Assembly (NCBI GenBank): GCA_017461005.1
Contig: JAFTZU010000152.1
Location: 1-64,000 of the forward strand
Source of the DNA: Clostridia bacterium
Lineage (GTDB): Bacteria > Bacillota > Clostridia > Oscillospirales > Acutalibacteraceae
Direction: 5' to 3'
Length of the DNA: 64,000 nt
The number at the start of each line of letters is the position of its first letter. The stretch's first letter is position 1. The position numbers were made by a program, and so were the translations under genes. The notes under the pieces are model-generated. The model did not search any database. It saw only the letters and a list, made by a program, of their open reading frames with translations, and was not told where the DNA came from. Shown piece by piece: positions 25,484 through 33,501 of the stretch.

Positions 25484-26338
25484 TCAGCAGTTCTCGATGG
25501 GCTCGGTGACCTTGAGGTCGCGGCCCTCTTCGAAGAGTTTTTTCAGTTGTTCGGGGTCATCGGCTTTCAGCGCGTCGAGGTACCCGGTGAGGTTGTCGAC
25601 CAGCTCCTGGAGCTCGCCGATCATGTTGTCCCGGTTCACCATGAAGAGCTGGGTCCACATCTCGGGGTCCAGCCGGGCGACACGGGTCATGTCCTTGTAG
25701 GAGCCTGCCGTGAAGCCCATCCGCTGACGGGAGGTGGGGGACTTGATGTACGCGCTCGAGGCGGCATGGGCCAGCTGCGACGTGTACGCGATGATCCGGT
25801 CGTGTTCTTCGGGCGTCGAGAAGACGACTTCTCCAAAGCCCAGCGACAGGTAGAACGCTTTCAGGGTGTCGAGGTCGTCGATGTCCGCGGTGTCGTCGGG
25901 GCAGAGGATCATGGAAGCGTCCTTGTAGAGTTCCGCATCCGAGTTTTTGAAGCCGGAGACCTCTTTGCCCGCCATGGGGTGGCCGCCCACATAGAGGAAC
26001 CCTTTCTCTCTGGCGATGGGCGACACGTTATCATAAATATAACGCTTTACGCCGCAAAGGTCTACTAAGATGGTCTCTTTCGGGATGTCATCGGCGTGGT
26101 CTTTTACCCACTGGACGAGGGCTTTCGGGAAGATGGCGATCATCAGAAGGTCGCACTCTTTCAGGGTCTCCTTCGTGAGGGGACCGTCGATGGCGCCGGA
26201 GAGCTCCGCGAGGGACATGGCGTCCTGGCTCAGGTCATAGCCGTAGACCTTCGCGATGGTGTGCTTGCGCACGGAGCGGGCCATGGAGCCTCCGATGAGG
26301 CCGAGGCCGACGATGCCGACGGTACGGATGGTTTTCAT
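25484..26338 (-). CDS. tyrA: Prephenate dehydrogenase
   Basis: 284 residues. NAD(P)-dependent Rossmann fold with GLGLIGGS at 11-18, catalytic His region GGHPMAGKEVSGF near 118, and helical dimerisation C-terminal domain containing SQLAHAASSA. It makes 4-hydroxyphenylpyruvate, the precursor of tyrosine. It lacks the C-terminal ACT domain found in some homologs, so feedback may be set by the attenuator and the other enzymes. It lies 14 bases after aroF. Confidence 0.95.
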   Translation of the reverse strand: MKTIRTVGIVGLGLIGGSMARSVRKHTIAKVYGYDLSQDAMSLAELSGAIDGPLTKETLKECDLLMIAIFPKALVQWVKDHADDIPKETILVDLCGVKRYIYDNVSPIAREKGFLYVGGHPMAGKEVSGFKNSDAELYKDASMILCPDDTADIDDLDTLKAFYLSLGFGEVVFSTPEEHDRIIAYTSQLAHAASSAYIKSPTSRQRMGFTAGSYKDMTRVARLDPEMWTQLFMVNRDNMIGELQELVDNLTGYLDALKADDPEQLKKLFEEGRDLKVTEPIENC

Positions 26339-26352
26339 AGTGCGTTCCTTCT

Positions 26353-27360
26353 TTACTGTGGTTTGACGGTGTTACGGATGGTCTTCAGGGTCTCCGCCAG
26401 GTCGGCGAATGCCGCGGGGGAGATCTGCTGTTTGGCGTCGGACAGCGCGTGGGTCGGGTCCGGATGGACTTCGATCATGAGGCCGTCGGCACCGGCTGCC
26501 ACGGAGGCCGCCGCGAGGGGCGCGACGAGGGCCGCGCGTCCGGAGGCGTGACAGGGGTCTGCGACCACCGGCAGGTGGGACAGGCTTTTGAGGACCGGGA
26601 TCGTCGAGATGTCGAAGGTGTTGGTCGTGTAGGTCTCGAAGGTCCGGATGCCTCGTTCACAGAGGATGACGTTCGTGTTGCCCTGAGACATGACGTACTC
26701 GGCACTCATGAGGAGTTCCTCATAGGTGGCGGAGAGGCCGCGCTTCAGGAGGATCGGCTTGTCGGACTTACCGAGTTCCTTCAGAAGGTCGAAGTTCTTC
26801 ATGTTCCGGGCACCGACCTGGATGATGTCGACGTCTTTGAAGTAGTCGAGCTGGGAGATGCGCATGATCTCCGAGATGACCGGCATGCCGGTGGCGATGC
26901 CTGCCTTGACGAGGGCATCGAGGCCTTCTTTCCCGAGGCCCTGGAAGGAGTAGGGGGAGGACCGGCCGATGAACGCGCCGCCGCGGAGGATGGTGGCACC
27001 CGCCGCTTTGACCGCCTGGGCGATCTGAAGCATCTGCTCGTCATTCTCCACCGCTCCGGGACCGGCGATGAGGGCCAGTTCTCCGTTGCCGATGGTGGTG
27101 CCCTTCACCGTAATGACGGTGTCGTCCGGGTGGAACTTCCGGTTCGCTTTTTTATAGGGCTCCTGGATCCGCCGCACCGATTCGACGATGTCGAGGGCCC
27201 CGATGAGGTCCATGTCGATGCGCGATGTATCGCCGATGAGTCCGAGGATGTGGTTGGACTCCCCGAGGGACTGGGTGACCTGGATGTTCTTGGTCTCCAG
27301 CCAGTGGATGAGGCTTTGCAGCTGTGCTTCGTCCGGGTTGTTTTTCAGAATGACGACCAT
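26353..27360 (-). CDS. aroF: DAHP synthase (AroF/KDOPS-like type)
   Basis: 335 residues. It condenses PEP with erythrose 4-phosphate, the entry to the shikimate pathway. An N-terminal ferredoxin-like regulatory domain (about 1-70, VVILKNNPDEAQLQSL) precedes the TIM barrel with LIAGPGAVEN near 100, LRGGAFIGRSSPYSFQGLG near 125, and DPCHASGRAA near 275. ATG 27360 is chosen because AAAGGAGC precedes it. First structural gene of the aro operon, behind the Phe/Tyr leader. Confidence 0.96.
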   Translation of the reverse strand: MVVILKNNPDEAQLQSLIHWLETKNIQVTQSLGESNHILGLIGDTSRIDMDLIGALDIVESVRRIQEPYKKANRKFHPDDTVITVKGTTIGNGELALIAGPGAVENDEQMLQIAQAVKAAGATILRGGAFIGRSSPYSFQGLGKEGLDALVKAGIATGMPVISEIMRISQLDYFKDVDIIQVGARNMKNFDLLKELGKSDKPILLKRGLSATYEELLMSAEYVMSQGNTNVILCERGIRTFETYTTNTFDISTIPVLKSLSHLPVVADPCHASGRAALVAPLAAASVAAGADGLMIEVHPDPTHALSDAKQQISPAAFADLAETLKTIRNTVKPQ

Positions 27361-27404
27361 GGTTCTTTGCTCCTTTAAAGTGCTGAAAAATTCTTCAATA
27401 AGAA

Positions 27405-27430
27405 AGGCCCGCAGCAACCGCCGCAGGCCT
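27405..27430 (-). terminator. Attenuator hairpin of the aro operon
   Basis: On the minus strand GGCCTGCGGC / GCTGCGGGCC with a short GGTT loop, then TTTCTTATT. It lies 38 bases after the leader-peptide stop and 44 bases before aroF, the position of a ribosome-controlled attenuator. Confidence 0.8.
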
Positions 27431-27467
27431 GATACTGTACAAAATTCAGAGAAACGCGATTTTGTGT

Positions 27468-27551
27468 TCAGCCGCACCGGTCGAAAGCCTTACCAAAATA
27501 ATAGGTAAAGCCGTAAAAGCGGTATTCAGCTGTGAGAAGAACGTTTTTCAT
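27468..27551 (-). CDS. Phe/Tyr-rich leader peptide of the aro operon
   Basis: A 27-codon frame, ATG at 27551 to TGA at 27468-27470, preceded by GAGGAGC. The control region (residues 10-23) holds four Tyr (10, 13, 17, 18) and four Phe (12, 15, 19, 23): EYRFYGFTYYFGKAF. Stalling at these codons when charged tRNA-Phe or tRNA-Tyr is scarce would alter folding of the downstream hairpin and allow transcription into aroF. Inferred from codon content, ribosome binding site, promoter and hairpin positions; no antiterminator partner has been assigned. Confidence 0.85.
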   Translation of the reverse strand: MKNVLLTAEYRFYGFTYYFGKAFDRCG

Positions 27552-27599
27552 GACGGTTGCTCCTCGGATCGGTTTCGCTTTATAAAAAAGATTGCAAAA

Positions 27600-27628
27600 A
27601 TATTATCACAAAGCCCTCCGTCTGTCAA
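27600..27628 (-). promoter_or_regulatory. Promoter of the aro operon
   Basis: Minus strand perfect TTGACA (27623-27628), 17 bases, TAATAT (27600-27605). The -35 sits in the loop of a 9-bp hairpin (27613-27636) that is also the likely terminator of the upstream NifX-like gene. Confidence 0.8.
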
Positions 27629-27636
27629 CGAAGGGC
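27613..27636 (-). terminator. Hairpin after the NifX-like gene
   Basis: Arms GCCCTTCGT / ACGGAGGGC (one wobble pair) with loop TGACAG, 23 bases after the stop on the minus strand, then TTTGTG. Confidence 0.6.
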
Positions 27637-27658
27637 AATGTTTCGAAATGGTTTCCGC

Positions 27659-28054
27659 TTAGTGATGGTGACCGCAACAGCCGTCTTCCCCGTGACCGTG
27701 ATGGTGCTCGTGGTGGGGGCAGGTGGCGTCCATGTCGTACTGCAGGTTGCCGGCAAGGTACGCGGCGACCTGTTCGTCGGCATTGCCGGAGACACCGGGG
27801 AAGTACCGGATGCCGGCCTTGTCGAGCAGGTCTCTGGCGTGGCCGCCCATGCCGCCGGACAGCAGAAGGTCGGCGCCGTAGTAGGACAGAAGTCCGATGA
27901 GCGCCGTGTGGGAATACCCTTCGGTGCCCTTGACCTCGGACGCGGTGATCTCTTTCGTGTCATCGTCGACTTCATAGAGTTTGAAGAACTGAGTCTCTCC
28001 GAAGTGGCCGAAGACCTCTCCGGTCTTGTCGTCATAACAGACAGCGATGCGCAT
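27659..28054 (-). CDS. NifX/NafY-family Fe-(Mo) cofactor-binding-like protein with His-rich tail
   Basis: 131 residues. Residues 1 to about 105 match the dinitrogenase iron-molybdenum-cofactor-binding domain (IAVCYDDKTGEVFGHFGETQFFKLYEV; GGMGGHARDLLDKAGI). The tail contains CPHHEHHHGHGEDGCCGHHH, a probable metal-binding segment. No nif genes are nearby, and such proteins are common in anaerobes without nitrogenase, where they may carry Fe-S or Mo clusters. GGGAGG precedes ATG 28054. Divergent from the DUF4003-like gene. Confidence 0.88.
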   Translation of the reverse strand: MRIAVCYDDKTGEVFGHFGETQFFKLYEVDDDTKEITASEVKGTEGYSHTALIGLLSYYGADLLLSGGMGGHARDLLDKAGIRYFPGVSGNADEQVAAYLAGNLQYDMDATCPHHEHHHGHGEDGCCGHHH

Positions 28055-28093
28055 AGTGACGTCCTCCCTGGATCGTTTTCTTTGTTCCTGCTC

Positions 28094-28126
28094 ATTATAG
28101 CAGTTTTGGGAAAAACGTGCTATAGT
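28094..28126. promoter_or_regulatory. Overlapping divergent -10 boxes with inverted repeat
   Basis: TATAAT on the minus strand (28094-28099) and TATAGT on the plus strand (28121-28126), framed by the 7-bp inverted repeat TATAGCA (28096-28102) / TGCTATA (28118-28124). No good -35 is evident for either side. Confidence 0.45.
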
Positions 28127-28167
28127 GAGAGAAGATTTGTAAACGAGAGGAACGGGGGGTGAAGACC

Positions 28168-29112
28168 ATGGTCGACCGGTATACGGACCTCGCAAAGTAT
28201 TTCGTCCACAACGTGACGGCTCTGCGGGACGCCTACGGGAGAGAAGAAGGCATGCTCTACCCGGTCTGTGCCGCCATCCTCCTCGAACGGGAACGTCCGA
28301 TCACGGCGGAGGAACTGAAAGGCCTCCGGGACCACATCCGCATGGATGACGACTTCACCGGAGACTTCAAAGGACCTGCGGTCGTCCCGGTCGCCTGTAT
28401 GCTGGCGGCATCGCCCGTGCCGGAGGAACTGACGCTCCTGGCGCCGGACCTCTACCGTCAGATGACGGAGAAAGTCCCCCGCAGCGCCTTCCTCGCCATG
28501 ACCGTCCTCGGTGTCGTGGACGTCATCCCGAAGACCGAGTGGAAACGGTATATCGACAAGACCGCGCGCATCTACGACCTGATGGAGCAGCGGGGCCTGC
28601 TCGACCACGATGGAGAGGCCCTGGTGGCAGCGCTGCTGGCCATGACGGACAAACCGCCGGAGCGGGCCGTGTTCGAACTCGAGGAACTGGGCGGACGGCT
28701 CAAGCCGCTGTTCCCGCTGCGCTCTTCCGCGAGGGCCGTCGGTGTCACGTTGTCCATCGCCGGAGACTCCAACGACCAGAACATGCGGCACATCGAACGG
28801 TTCACGTCGGCGCTGCACACGGCCGGAATGAAACTGGGCGGGAACCACTCGATGGGACTGCTCGGTGCCCTGAGCTTTTCGAAGTACGACACGAAACGGT
28901 TCCTCGAACGGATGCGGGAAGCGGATATGGCGCTCGCACAGCAGACCGGGTACCACGGCCTCTTCGCGGTCGCCCGGAAGCGCCGGCTCATCCATGCCGC
29001 CATCCTCGTGGCCTGCCGCGTCCGAAAGAGAGACCATAAAAACACGAATTTCGACATCGCTTACCGGGCGGCTCTGCTCATCATCCTGGCAGATGCCCTC
29101 TCGGCATATTGA
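28168..29112 (+). CDS. DUF4003-like protein of unknown function
   Basis: 314 residues, mainly helical, no signal peptide and no membrane segment. Pattern of a variable helical N-terminal part followed by a C-terminal part with SARAVGVTLSIAGDS and GGNHSMGLLGALSF. It resembles Firmicute DUF4003 proteins, but I make this match from memory of layout only. Start choice is ambiguous between GTG 28159 and ATG 28168; both have purine-rich upstream sequence. The C_GCAxxG_C_C gene follows 22 bases later. Function unknown. Confidence 0.7.
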   Translation: MVDRYTDLAKYFVHNVTALRDAYGREEGMLYPVCAAILLERERPITAEELKGLRDHIRMDDDFTGDFKGPAVVPVACMLAASPVPEELTLLAPDLYRQMTEKVPRSAFLAMTVLGVVDVIPKTEWKRYIDKTARIYDLMEQRGLLDHDGEALVAALLAMTDKPPERAVFELEELGGRLKPLFPLRSSARAVGVTLSIAGDSNDQNMRHIERFTSALHTAGMKLGGNHSMGLLGALSFSKYDTKRFLERMREADMALAQQTGYHGLFAVARKRRLIHAAILVACRVRKRDHKNTNFDIAYRAALLIILADALSAY

Positions 29113-29134
29113 AACTTTTCTTGGGAGAACAACT

Positions 29135-29557
29135 ATGGATAGCAGGATCAACGATTGTACGATGAGACACAACATGGGCTTCAACTGCGCCCAGTCCGTG
29201 GCCTGCACCTATGCGGACCTCGTGGGCTGTGACGAGCAGACCATGTTCAAGATGACCGAAGGCCTCGGCCTCGGCATGGGCGGCATGCAGGGCACCTGCG
29301 GCGCGCTGTCCGGAGCCTGTGTGCTGGCGGGCATGAAGAATTCCGGCGGAGACCTTCAGAACCCGGTGACCAAGGGCCAGACCTATCAGCTGTCCCGGGA
29401 GATCGTCGCGCGCTTCCAGCAGAGAGCCGGCGCCACCATCTGCAAGGACCTCAAGGGCGTCGAGACCGGCGTCATGCTCCACTCCTGTCCCGACTGCATC
29501 ACCGATGCGGCCGCCATCGTGGAGGAAGTCCTGTTCCCGGACGTCTTTGGGAAATAA
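29135..29557 (+). CDS. C_GCAxxG_C_C family redox-type protein
   Basis: 140 residues with the family's spaced cysteines: FNCAQSV near residue 15, GTCGALSGAC near 50, and later single cysteines (ATICKDLKG and HSCPDC). Members are small, probably cofactor- or metal-binding proteins of anaerobes with no settled function. ATG 29135 is preceded by TGGGAG. Likely co-transcribed with the DUF4003-like gene and ended by a bidirectional hairpin. Confidence 0.88.
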   Translation: MDSRINDCTMRHNMGFNCAQSVACTYADLVGCDEQTMFKMTEGLGLGMGGMQGTCGALSGACVLAGMKNSGGDLQNPVTKGQTYQLSREIVARFQQRAGATICKDLKGVETGVMLHSCPDCITDAAAIVEEVLFPDVFGK

Positions 29558-29582
29558 ACGCGCGTATATAAAAACAAACTAT

Positions 29583-29620
29583 AATCGCCCCTGTTCCTTG
29601 CGGAGCAGAGGCGATTTTTG
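29583..29620. terminator. Bidirectional terminator after the C_GCAxxG_C_C gene
   Basis: Outer arms AATCGCC / GGCGATT with inner CTGTTCC / GGAGCAG pairing, then TTTTTG on the plus strand. Between convergent genes. Confidence 0.8.
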
Positions 29621-29633
29621 TGTTTCAGGGTGG

Positions 29634-30551
29634 TCAGATCTGTTTGGTCTTCTGAAGGAACTTCTTCGTGGTCTCCCAGGTGCGGTCCGCCTGGTTCTGC
29701 AGGAAGCAGTGGGCGCCGGAAAGGAAGACGTGTTTGTACGTCTGCGCGGGCATCTTTTTCCACATTTTGAATGCGACGTTCGGCATGACGAAGAGGTCTC
29801 TGCCGCCGAAGATGAGCTGGGTCGGGACGGTGACCTTCGCCATATCGTTGATGTCGGGCTTGGAGGCGACGGCCGTCATGTAGGCGGCACCGCGGCCCAT
29901 GTGTTTGACCTGGAGCGCATCGCGGTAGACGCCGGCGGGCATCTCTTTCGTGTACTTCCAGTCGAAGGTCATGAGGTAGCCGACCGCTTTCCAGATGATG
30001 TCATAGGGCGTGATGAGCGGCAGGATGAGGTCGAGTAGCGGCCCGACCGGGGCGTTCAGCATGAAGTCCCGCAGGAACTTCGGCGAGTCGGCCATGAGCA
30101 GGGGCGCATAGAGCACCAGAGAGTCGATCTCTTTCTCGTCTTTGCCGGCTTCGGCGATGGCCATCTGCATGGCGACGGAGCCGCCCATGGAGTGGCCGAA
30201 GAGGATCCAGCCGGTCCCGTCTTCGTCGAAGTCCTTCATCATCTGCGCGAGGATCTCGGTCTGGGGGATGTAGCGGATGCCCTTGTACTCACGGGTCGAG
30301 AACCCGAAGTCGGGGAGGTCGACGCGCAGGCAGGAGATGCCTTCCGCGGTCAGTTTCTCGACGAGCTCGTCGTAGAACCGGGTGTTGCAGGCAAAACCGT
30401 GGATCATGAAGGCTTTGGCCACCGGGGTCACCGTTTTGGCGGGGTCGATGCGGTAGTGGATCTGGTAGTCTCCCATCTCGTAATAGTCGCTGTTCGGGAA
30501 CGGGTCCCCGGCGACCCTCTGAAAGGGGAAGGGTTTTGCATGGAATTTCAT
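29634..30551 (-). CDS. Alpha/beta hydrolase
   Basis: 305 residues. Oxyanion loop FMIHGFACNTRFY near residue 49, nucleophile elbow LFGHSMGGS with Ser121, acid in GGRDLF and late His in GAHCFLQN. No signal peptide. Substrate unknown; lipid-related chemistry is possible because the next genes include oleate hydratase and a lipase. It runs divergently from the Crp/Fnr regulator. Confidence 0.88.
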   Translation of the reverse strand: MKFHAKPFPFQRVAGDPFPNSDYYEMGDYQIHYRIDPAKTVTPVAKAFMIHGFACNTRFYDELVEKLTAEGISCLRVDLPDFGFSTREYKGIRYIPQTEILAQMMKDFDEDGTGWILFGHSMGGSVAMQMAIAEAGKDEKEIDSLVLYAPLLMADSPKFLRDFMLNAPVGPLLDLILPLITPYDIIWKAVGYLMTFDWKYTKEMPAGVYRDALQVKHMGRGAAYMTAVASKPDINDMAKVTVPTQLIFGGRDLFVMPNVAFKMWKKMPAQTYKHVFLSGAHCFLQNQADRTWETTKKFLQKTKQI

Positions 30552-30595
30552 ATCATATCTCTCCTCATTAATAAAAATCAGGTTTCTTTTTCATC

Positions 30596-30624
30596 ATTAT
30601 ACATGAATTGACAAGTGTAAATAA
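30596..30624 (-). promoter_or_regulatory. Promoter of the alpha/beta hydrolase
   Basis: Minus strand TTATTT (30619-30624), 17 bases, perfect TATAAT (30596-30601). Confidence 0.6.
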
Positions 30625-30773
30625 AGAAATTTTGAGGAGAATCACACCCATTATTTGGTTATTCGTACAAATTGTGGTCAATCGCGAATTTAATGTAACT
30701 TTTGTAACTGACTCGTGTATAATTTAGCTATAAAATGTTCACGACTTGTTCACGAGTTGAAAGGAGAACCCAT

Positions 30774-31424
30774 ATGACTCCCGAGCAATTCATTCCATTC
30801 TGGAACGCTCTCAGCGACAAAGACCGCAAGTTCATCGAAGAGAATCTGCAGACAGCGGCAAACCCCGGAAGCGGCTTCTTTTCGAGCAAACGGTTCATGC
30901 GAGGCGGCATCGTGTTCCTGCTGCAAGGGAACCTGAGGATCTTCCTGTCCTCCGACGAGGGGAGAGAGATCACCGCGATGACCATGGGCGCTGGAGATAA
31001 TTTTCTGGTCCACCCGGGCGATGCGACCCACAACCGCAAAGGCCAGCTGCGTTATGAGACTTCGAAGGACTGTGAATACGCCTTCCTTCCGAAAAACGTC
31101 ATGGCCGAGGTCATGGGACGGTGCCCCGAGGCACTGGACTACGTTCTGGAGAGCGAAGAGCTGCTGATCCGCCGGCTGACGGACAGCCTGTCCTATTCTG
31201 CCTTCGTCACGGTTCGCGGCAATCTTGCCCGGACGCTGCTCGAACGAAGCGTACTGAAAGGCACGGTCCGTCTGACCCACGAGGAACTGGCGAACGAACT
31301 GGGCACGACCCGGGTCGTCATCAGCAGGGAGCTCAAGAAAATGGAAGAGTTCGGGCTCATCAAACTCGGAAGAGGGGAGATCGATATCCTCTATCGTGAG
31401 GGGCTCCGGGAACTCGCCGAATAA
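30774..31424 (+). CDS. Crp/Fnr-family transcriptional regulator
   Basis: 216 residues. An N-terminal cyclic-nucleotide-binding-type beta roll (about 15-130; FMRGGIVFLLQGNLRIFL) and a C-terminal winged helix with LTHEELANELGTTRVVISRELKKMEEFGLI (about 165-195). It lacks the cysteine cluster of FNR, so the ligand is unknown. ATG 30774 is set by AAAGGAG. A TATAAT lies at 30718-30723, and a TTCACGA-N4-TTCACGA direct repeat lies just before the ribosome binding site. It ends 61 bases before oleate hydratase and may control the lipid genes. Confidence 0.9.
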   Translation: MTPEQFIPFWNALSDKDRKFIEENLQTAANPGSGFFSSKRFMRGGIVFLLQGNLRIFLSSDEGREITAMTMGAGDNFLVHPGDATHNRKGQLRYETSKDCEYAFLPKNVMAEVMGRCPEALDYVLESEELLIRRLTDSLSYSAFVTVRGNLARTLLERSVLKGTVRLTHEELANELGTTRVVISRELKKMEEFGLIKLGRGEIDILYREGLRELAE

Positions 31425-31485
31425 GGATCGTCAACGAACAAAGAGAGTAAACAGACCAAGAACATTTTATGGAGGAAAGTACATT

Positions 31486-33393
31486 ATGGATAATGGATTT
31501 TACAATGGCCTGGAACGCAAGAACCTGATCTTCAACTGGCATGACATCGAGGAGCAGGGCTTCTATCACAGCAACGGTAACTACGAGTCCGGCTGCACCA
31601 CCGTTCCGGCCGAAGACATCGAAAACAAACACGCCATCGTCATCGGTTCCGGTATCGCCGGCCTTGCAGCGGCCTGCTTCCTGGTCCGTGACGCCAAGAT
31701 GCCCGGCAAAAACATCACCGTTTATGAGGCACGTTCCGTCTCCGGCGGTTCCTGCGACGGTATGTTCATCCCCGGCAAAGGTTACGTCATCTCCGGCGGT
31801 CGTGAAATGGACGACCACTTCGAGTGCATGTGGGACCTCTTCAAAGATATCCCGTCCTGCGATGACAAGAACGTCTCCATCCTCGACGCTTACAAGCGTC
31901 TGAACGAGGCTGACCCGAACTTCTCCAACTGCCGTGTTTCCTACAACCGCGGCCAGAACGCTGCCCCGGACAAGAAGTTCAACATGTCCGACAAGGCTCA
32001 GATGGAAGTCCTGAAAGTCATGCTCATGAAGGACGAAGACCTCTATGGCAAATCCATCGACCAGTTCTTCACCGATGAGACCTTCAACTCCAACTTCTGG
32101 TATTACTTCAAGACCATGTTCGCATTCAAGAACGAGCATTCCGCCCTTGAAGTCAAACTGTACCTGCAGAGATTCATCCACCATCTGGAAGGTTTCACCG
32201 ATCTTTCCTCTCTTCGTTTCTGCAAATACAACAACTATGACTCCATCATCCTTCCCATGGAAAACTGGCTGAAGGACCACGGCGTCAACTTCGTTTACCA
32301 TGCTATGGTCACGAACGTCCTCTTCACCAAAGAAGGCAACAAGAAGACCGCGACCAAGGTCGAAGTCACCATCGAAGGCAAGGAGACCTCCGTCGACATC
32401 GACGAGAACACCTTCGTCTTCTTCACCAACGGTTCCAACACTGCGAACATCAAACTCGGTGACCATCACACCGCTCCTGACTGGGATACTTCCGTCTATG
32501 GTTCCTGGAAGACCTGGCAGAACATCGCCAAACAGGATCCGTCCTTCGGTAACCCCGACGAGCTGCTGGCTGACCCCGAAATCACTCAGTGGGAGTCCGC
32601 TACTCTGACCACCATGGACAACGAGATCCTGAAGTACATCACCAACATCACCGGCCGTGATCCGAGAGACGGTAAAGTCGTCACCGGCGGTATCGTCACC
32701 ATCAAAGACTCCGGCTGGGTCATGTCCTGGACCATCAACCGTCAGAAGCACTTCCTTGACCAGGATACCGAGAAGAACACCATCGTCTGGATCTACGGTC
32801 TGTACACCAGCAACGTCGGTAACTATGTCAAGAAACGCATGAGAGACTGCACCGGTGAAGAGATCGCCAAAGAGTGGCTGTATCACATCGGCTGCCCGAT
32901 CGAGAAGATCGACGAGCTCGCTGCCAAGGGCTGTAACTGCATCCCCTGCATGATGCCCCGTGTCACCACTTACTTCGTCTCCAGAAGCAAGGGCACCTAT
33001 CCGGAAGTCGTTCCGGCCGGCGTCACCAACTTCGCGTTCCTCGGCAACCATGTCCATGTCGAGCGTGACTGCTCCTTCACGACTGAAAAGTCCATCCGTT
33101 CCGCAATGATGGCTGTTTACAAGTTCGCCAAGGTCAACAGAGCGATTCCGGAAGTCTACGGCTCCATCTACGACATCCGCTGGGTCCTCAAGGCATTCGT
33201 CGACATGCGTGACGGCAAGCCGCTGAACGATACCAAGATGTTCGAAGTCCCGTCCTTCCTCGAGAAGCCGGTGGCCATGGGCCAGAAGCTCCTTCTCGAC
33301 AAGGTCATCCTGCCCGCAGTCGACAAGACCGACATCGGCGTCCTGCTTCGTCGTCTGAAAGTCTTCGACTTCTCCGGCGTGAAGACTAAATAA
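31486..33393 (+). CDS. ohyA: Oleate hydratase
   Basis: 635 residues, full length. The FAD-binding Rossmann motif VIGSGIAGLAAACFLVRD is near residue 48, EARSVSGGSCDG near 80, and GGREMDDHFECMWDL near 105; this layout is typical of the 10-hydroxystearate-forming hydratase (myosin-cross-reactive antigen family). It adds water to the cis-9 double bond of unsaturated fatty acids, which detoxifies them. ATG 31486 is chosen because TGGAGGAAAG precedes it. Codon use is strongly biased, suggesting high expression. It follows the Crp/Fnr gene and precedes a lipase. Confidence 0.96.
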   Translation: MDNGFYNGLERKNLIFNWHDIEEQGFYHSNGNYESGCTTVPAEDIENKHAIVIGSGIAGLAAACFLVRDAKMPGKNITVYEARSVSGGSCDGMFIPGKGYVISGGREMDDHFECMWDLFKDIPSCDDKNVSILDAYKRLNEADPNFSNCRVSYNRGQNAAPDKKFNMSDKAQMEVLKVMLMKDEDLYGKSIDQFFTDETFNSNFWYYFKTMFAFKNEHSALEVKLYLQRFIHHLEGFTDLSSLRFCKYNNYDSIILPMENWLKDHGVNFVYHAMVTNVLFTKEGNKKTATKVEVTIEGKETSVDIDENTFVFFTNGSNTANIKLGDHHTAPDWDTSVYGSWKTWQNIAKQDPSFGNPDELLADPEITQWESATLTTMDNEILKYITNITGRDPRDGKVVTGGIVTIKDSGWVMSWTINRQKHFLDQDTEKNTIVWIYGLYTSNVGNYVKKRMRDCTGEEIAKEWLYHIGCPIEKIDELAAKGCNCIPCMMPRVTTYFVSRSKGTYPEVVPAGVTNFAFLGNHVHVERDCSFTTEKSIRSAMMAVYKFAKVNRAIPEVYGSIYDIRWVLKAFVDMRDGKPLNDTKMFEVPSFLEKPVAMGQKLLLDKVILPAVDKTDIGVLLRRLKVFDFSGVKTK

Positions 33394-33415
33394 ACTTTTA
33401 CATCAGTAAAGATTT

Positions 33416-33442
33416 GCCGCCTTCCCCGGAAGGCGGCTTTCT
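33416..33442 (+). terminator. Terminator of oleate hydratase
   Basis: Perfect 10-bp arms GCCGCCTTCC / GGAAGGCGGC with a 2-base minimal loop, then TTTCTG. A -10-like TACAAT follows at 33444-33449. Confidence 0.8.
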
Positions 33443-33467
33443 GTTACAATAGGAGACGTGAAGCGAA

Positions 33468-33479
33468 TTGTTCGAACGT
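33468..33479. promoter_or_regulatory. Operator-like palindrome upstream of the lipase gene
   Basis: TTGTTCGAACGT: ten of twelve bases match the TTGTTCGAACAA palindrome found before the DUF2804 gene. It lies just downstream of a -10-like TACAAT (33444-33449) and 23 bases before the lipase start. Confidence 0.55.
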
Positions 33480-33501
33480 CTTATGTAAGGAGGACAACGA
33501 A

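Noticed and set aside
27361..27660. T-box control of the aro operon
   Set aside because: No T-box consensus; the leader-peptide and hairpin arrangement explains the region better.
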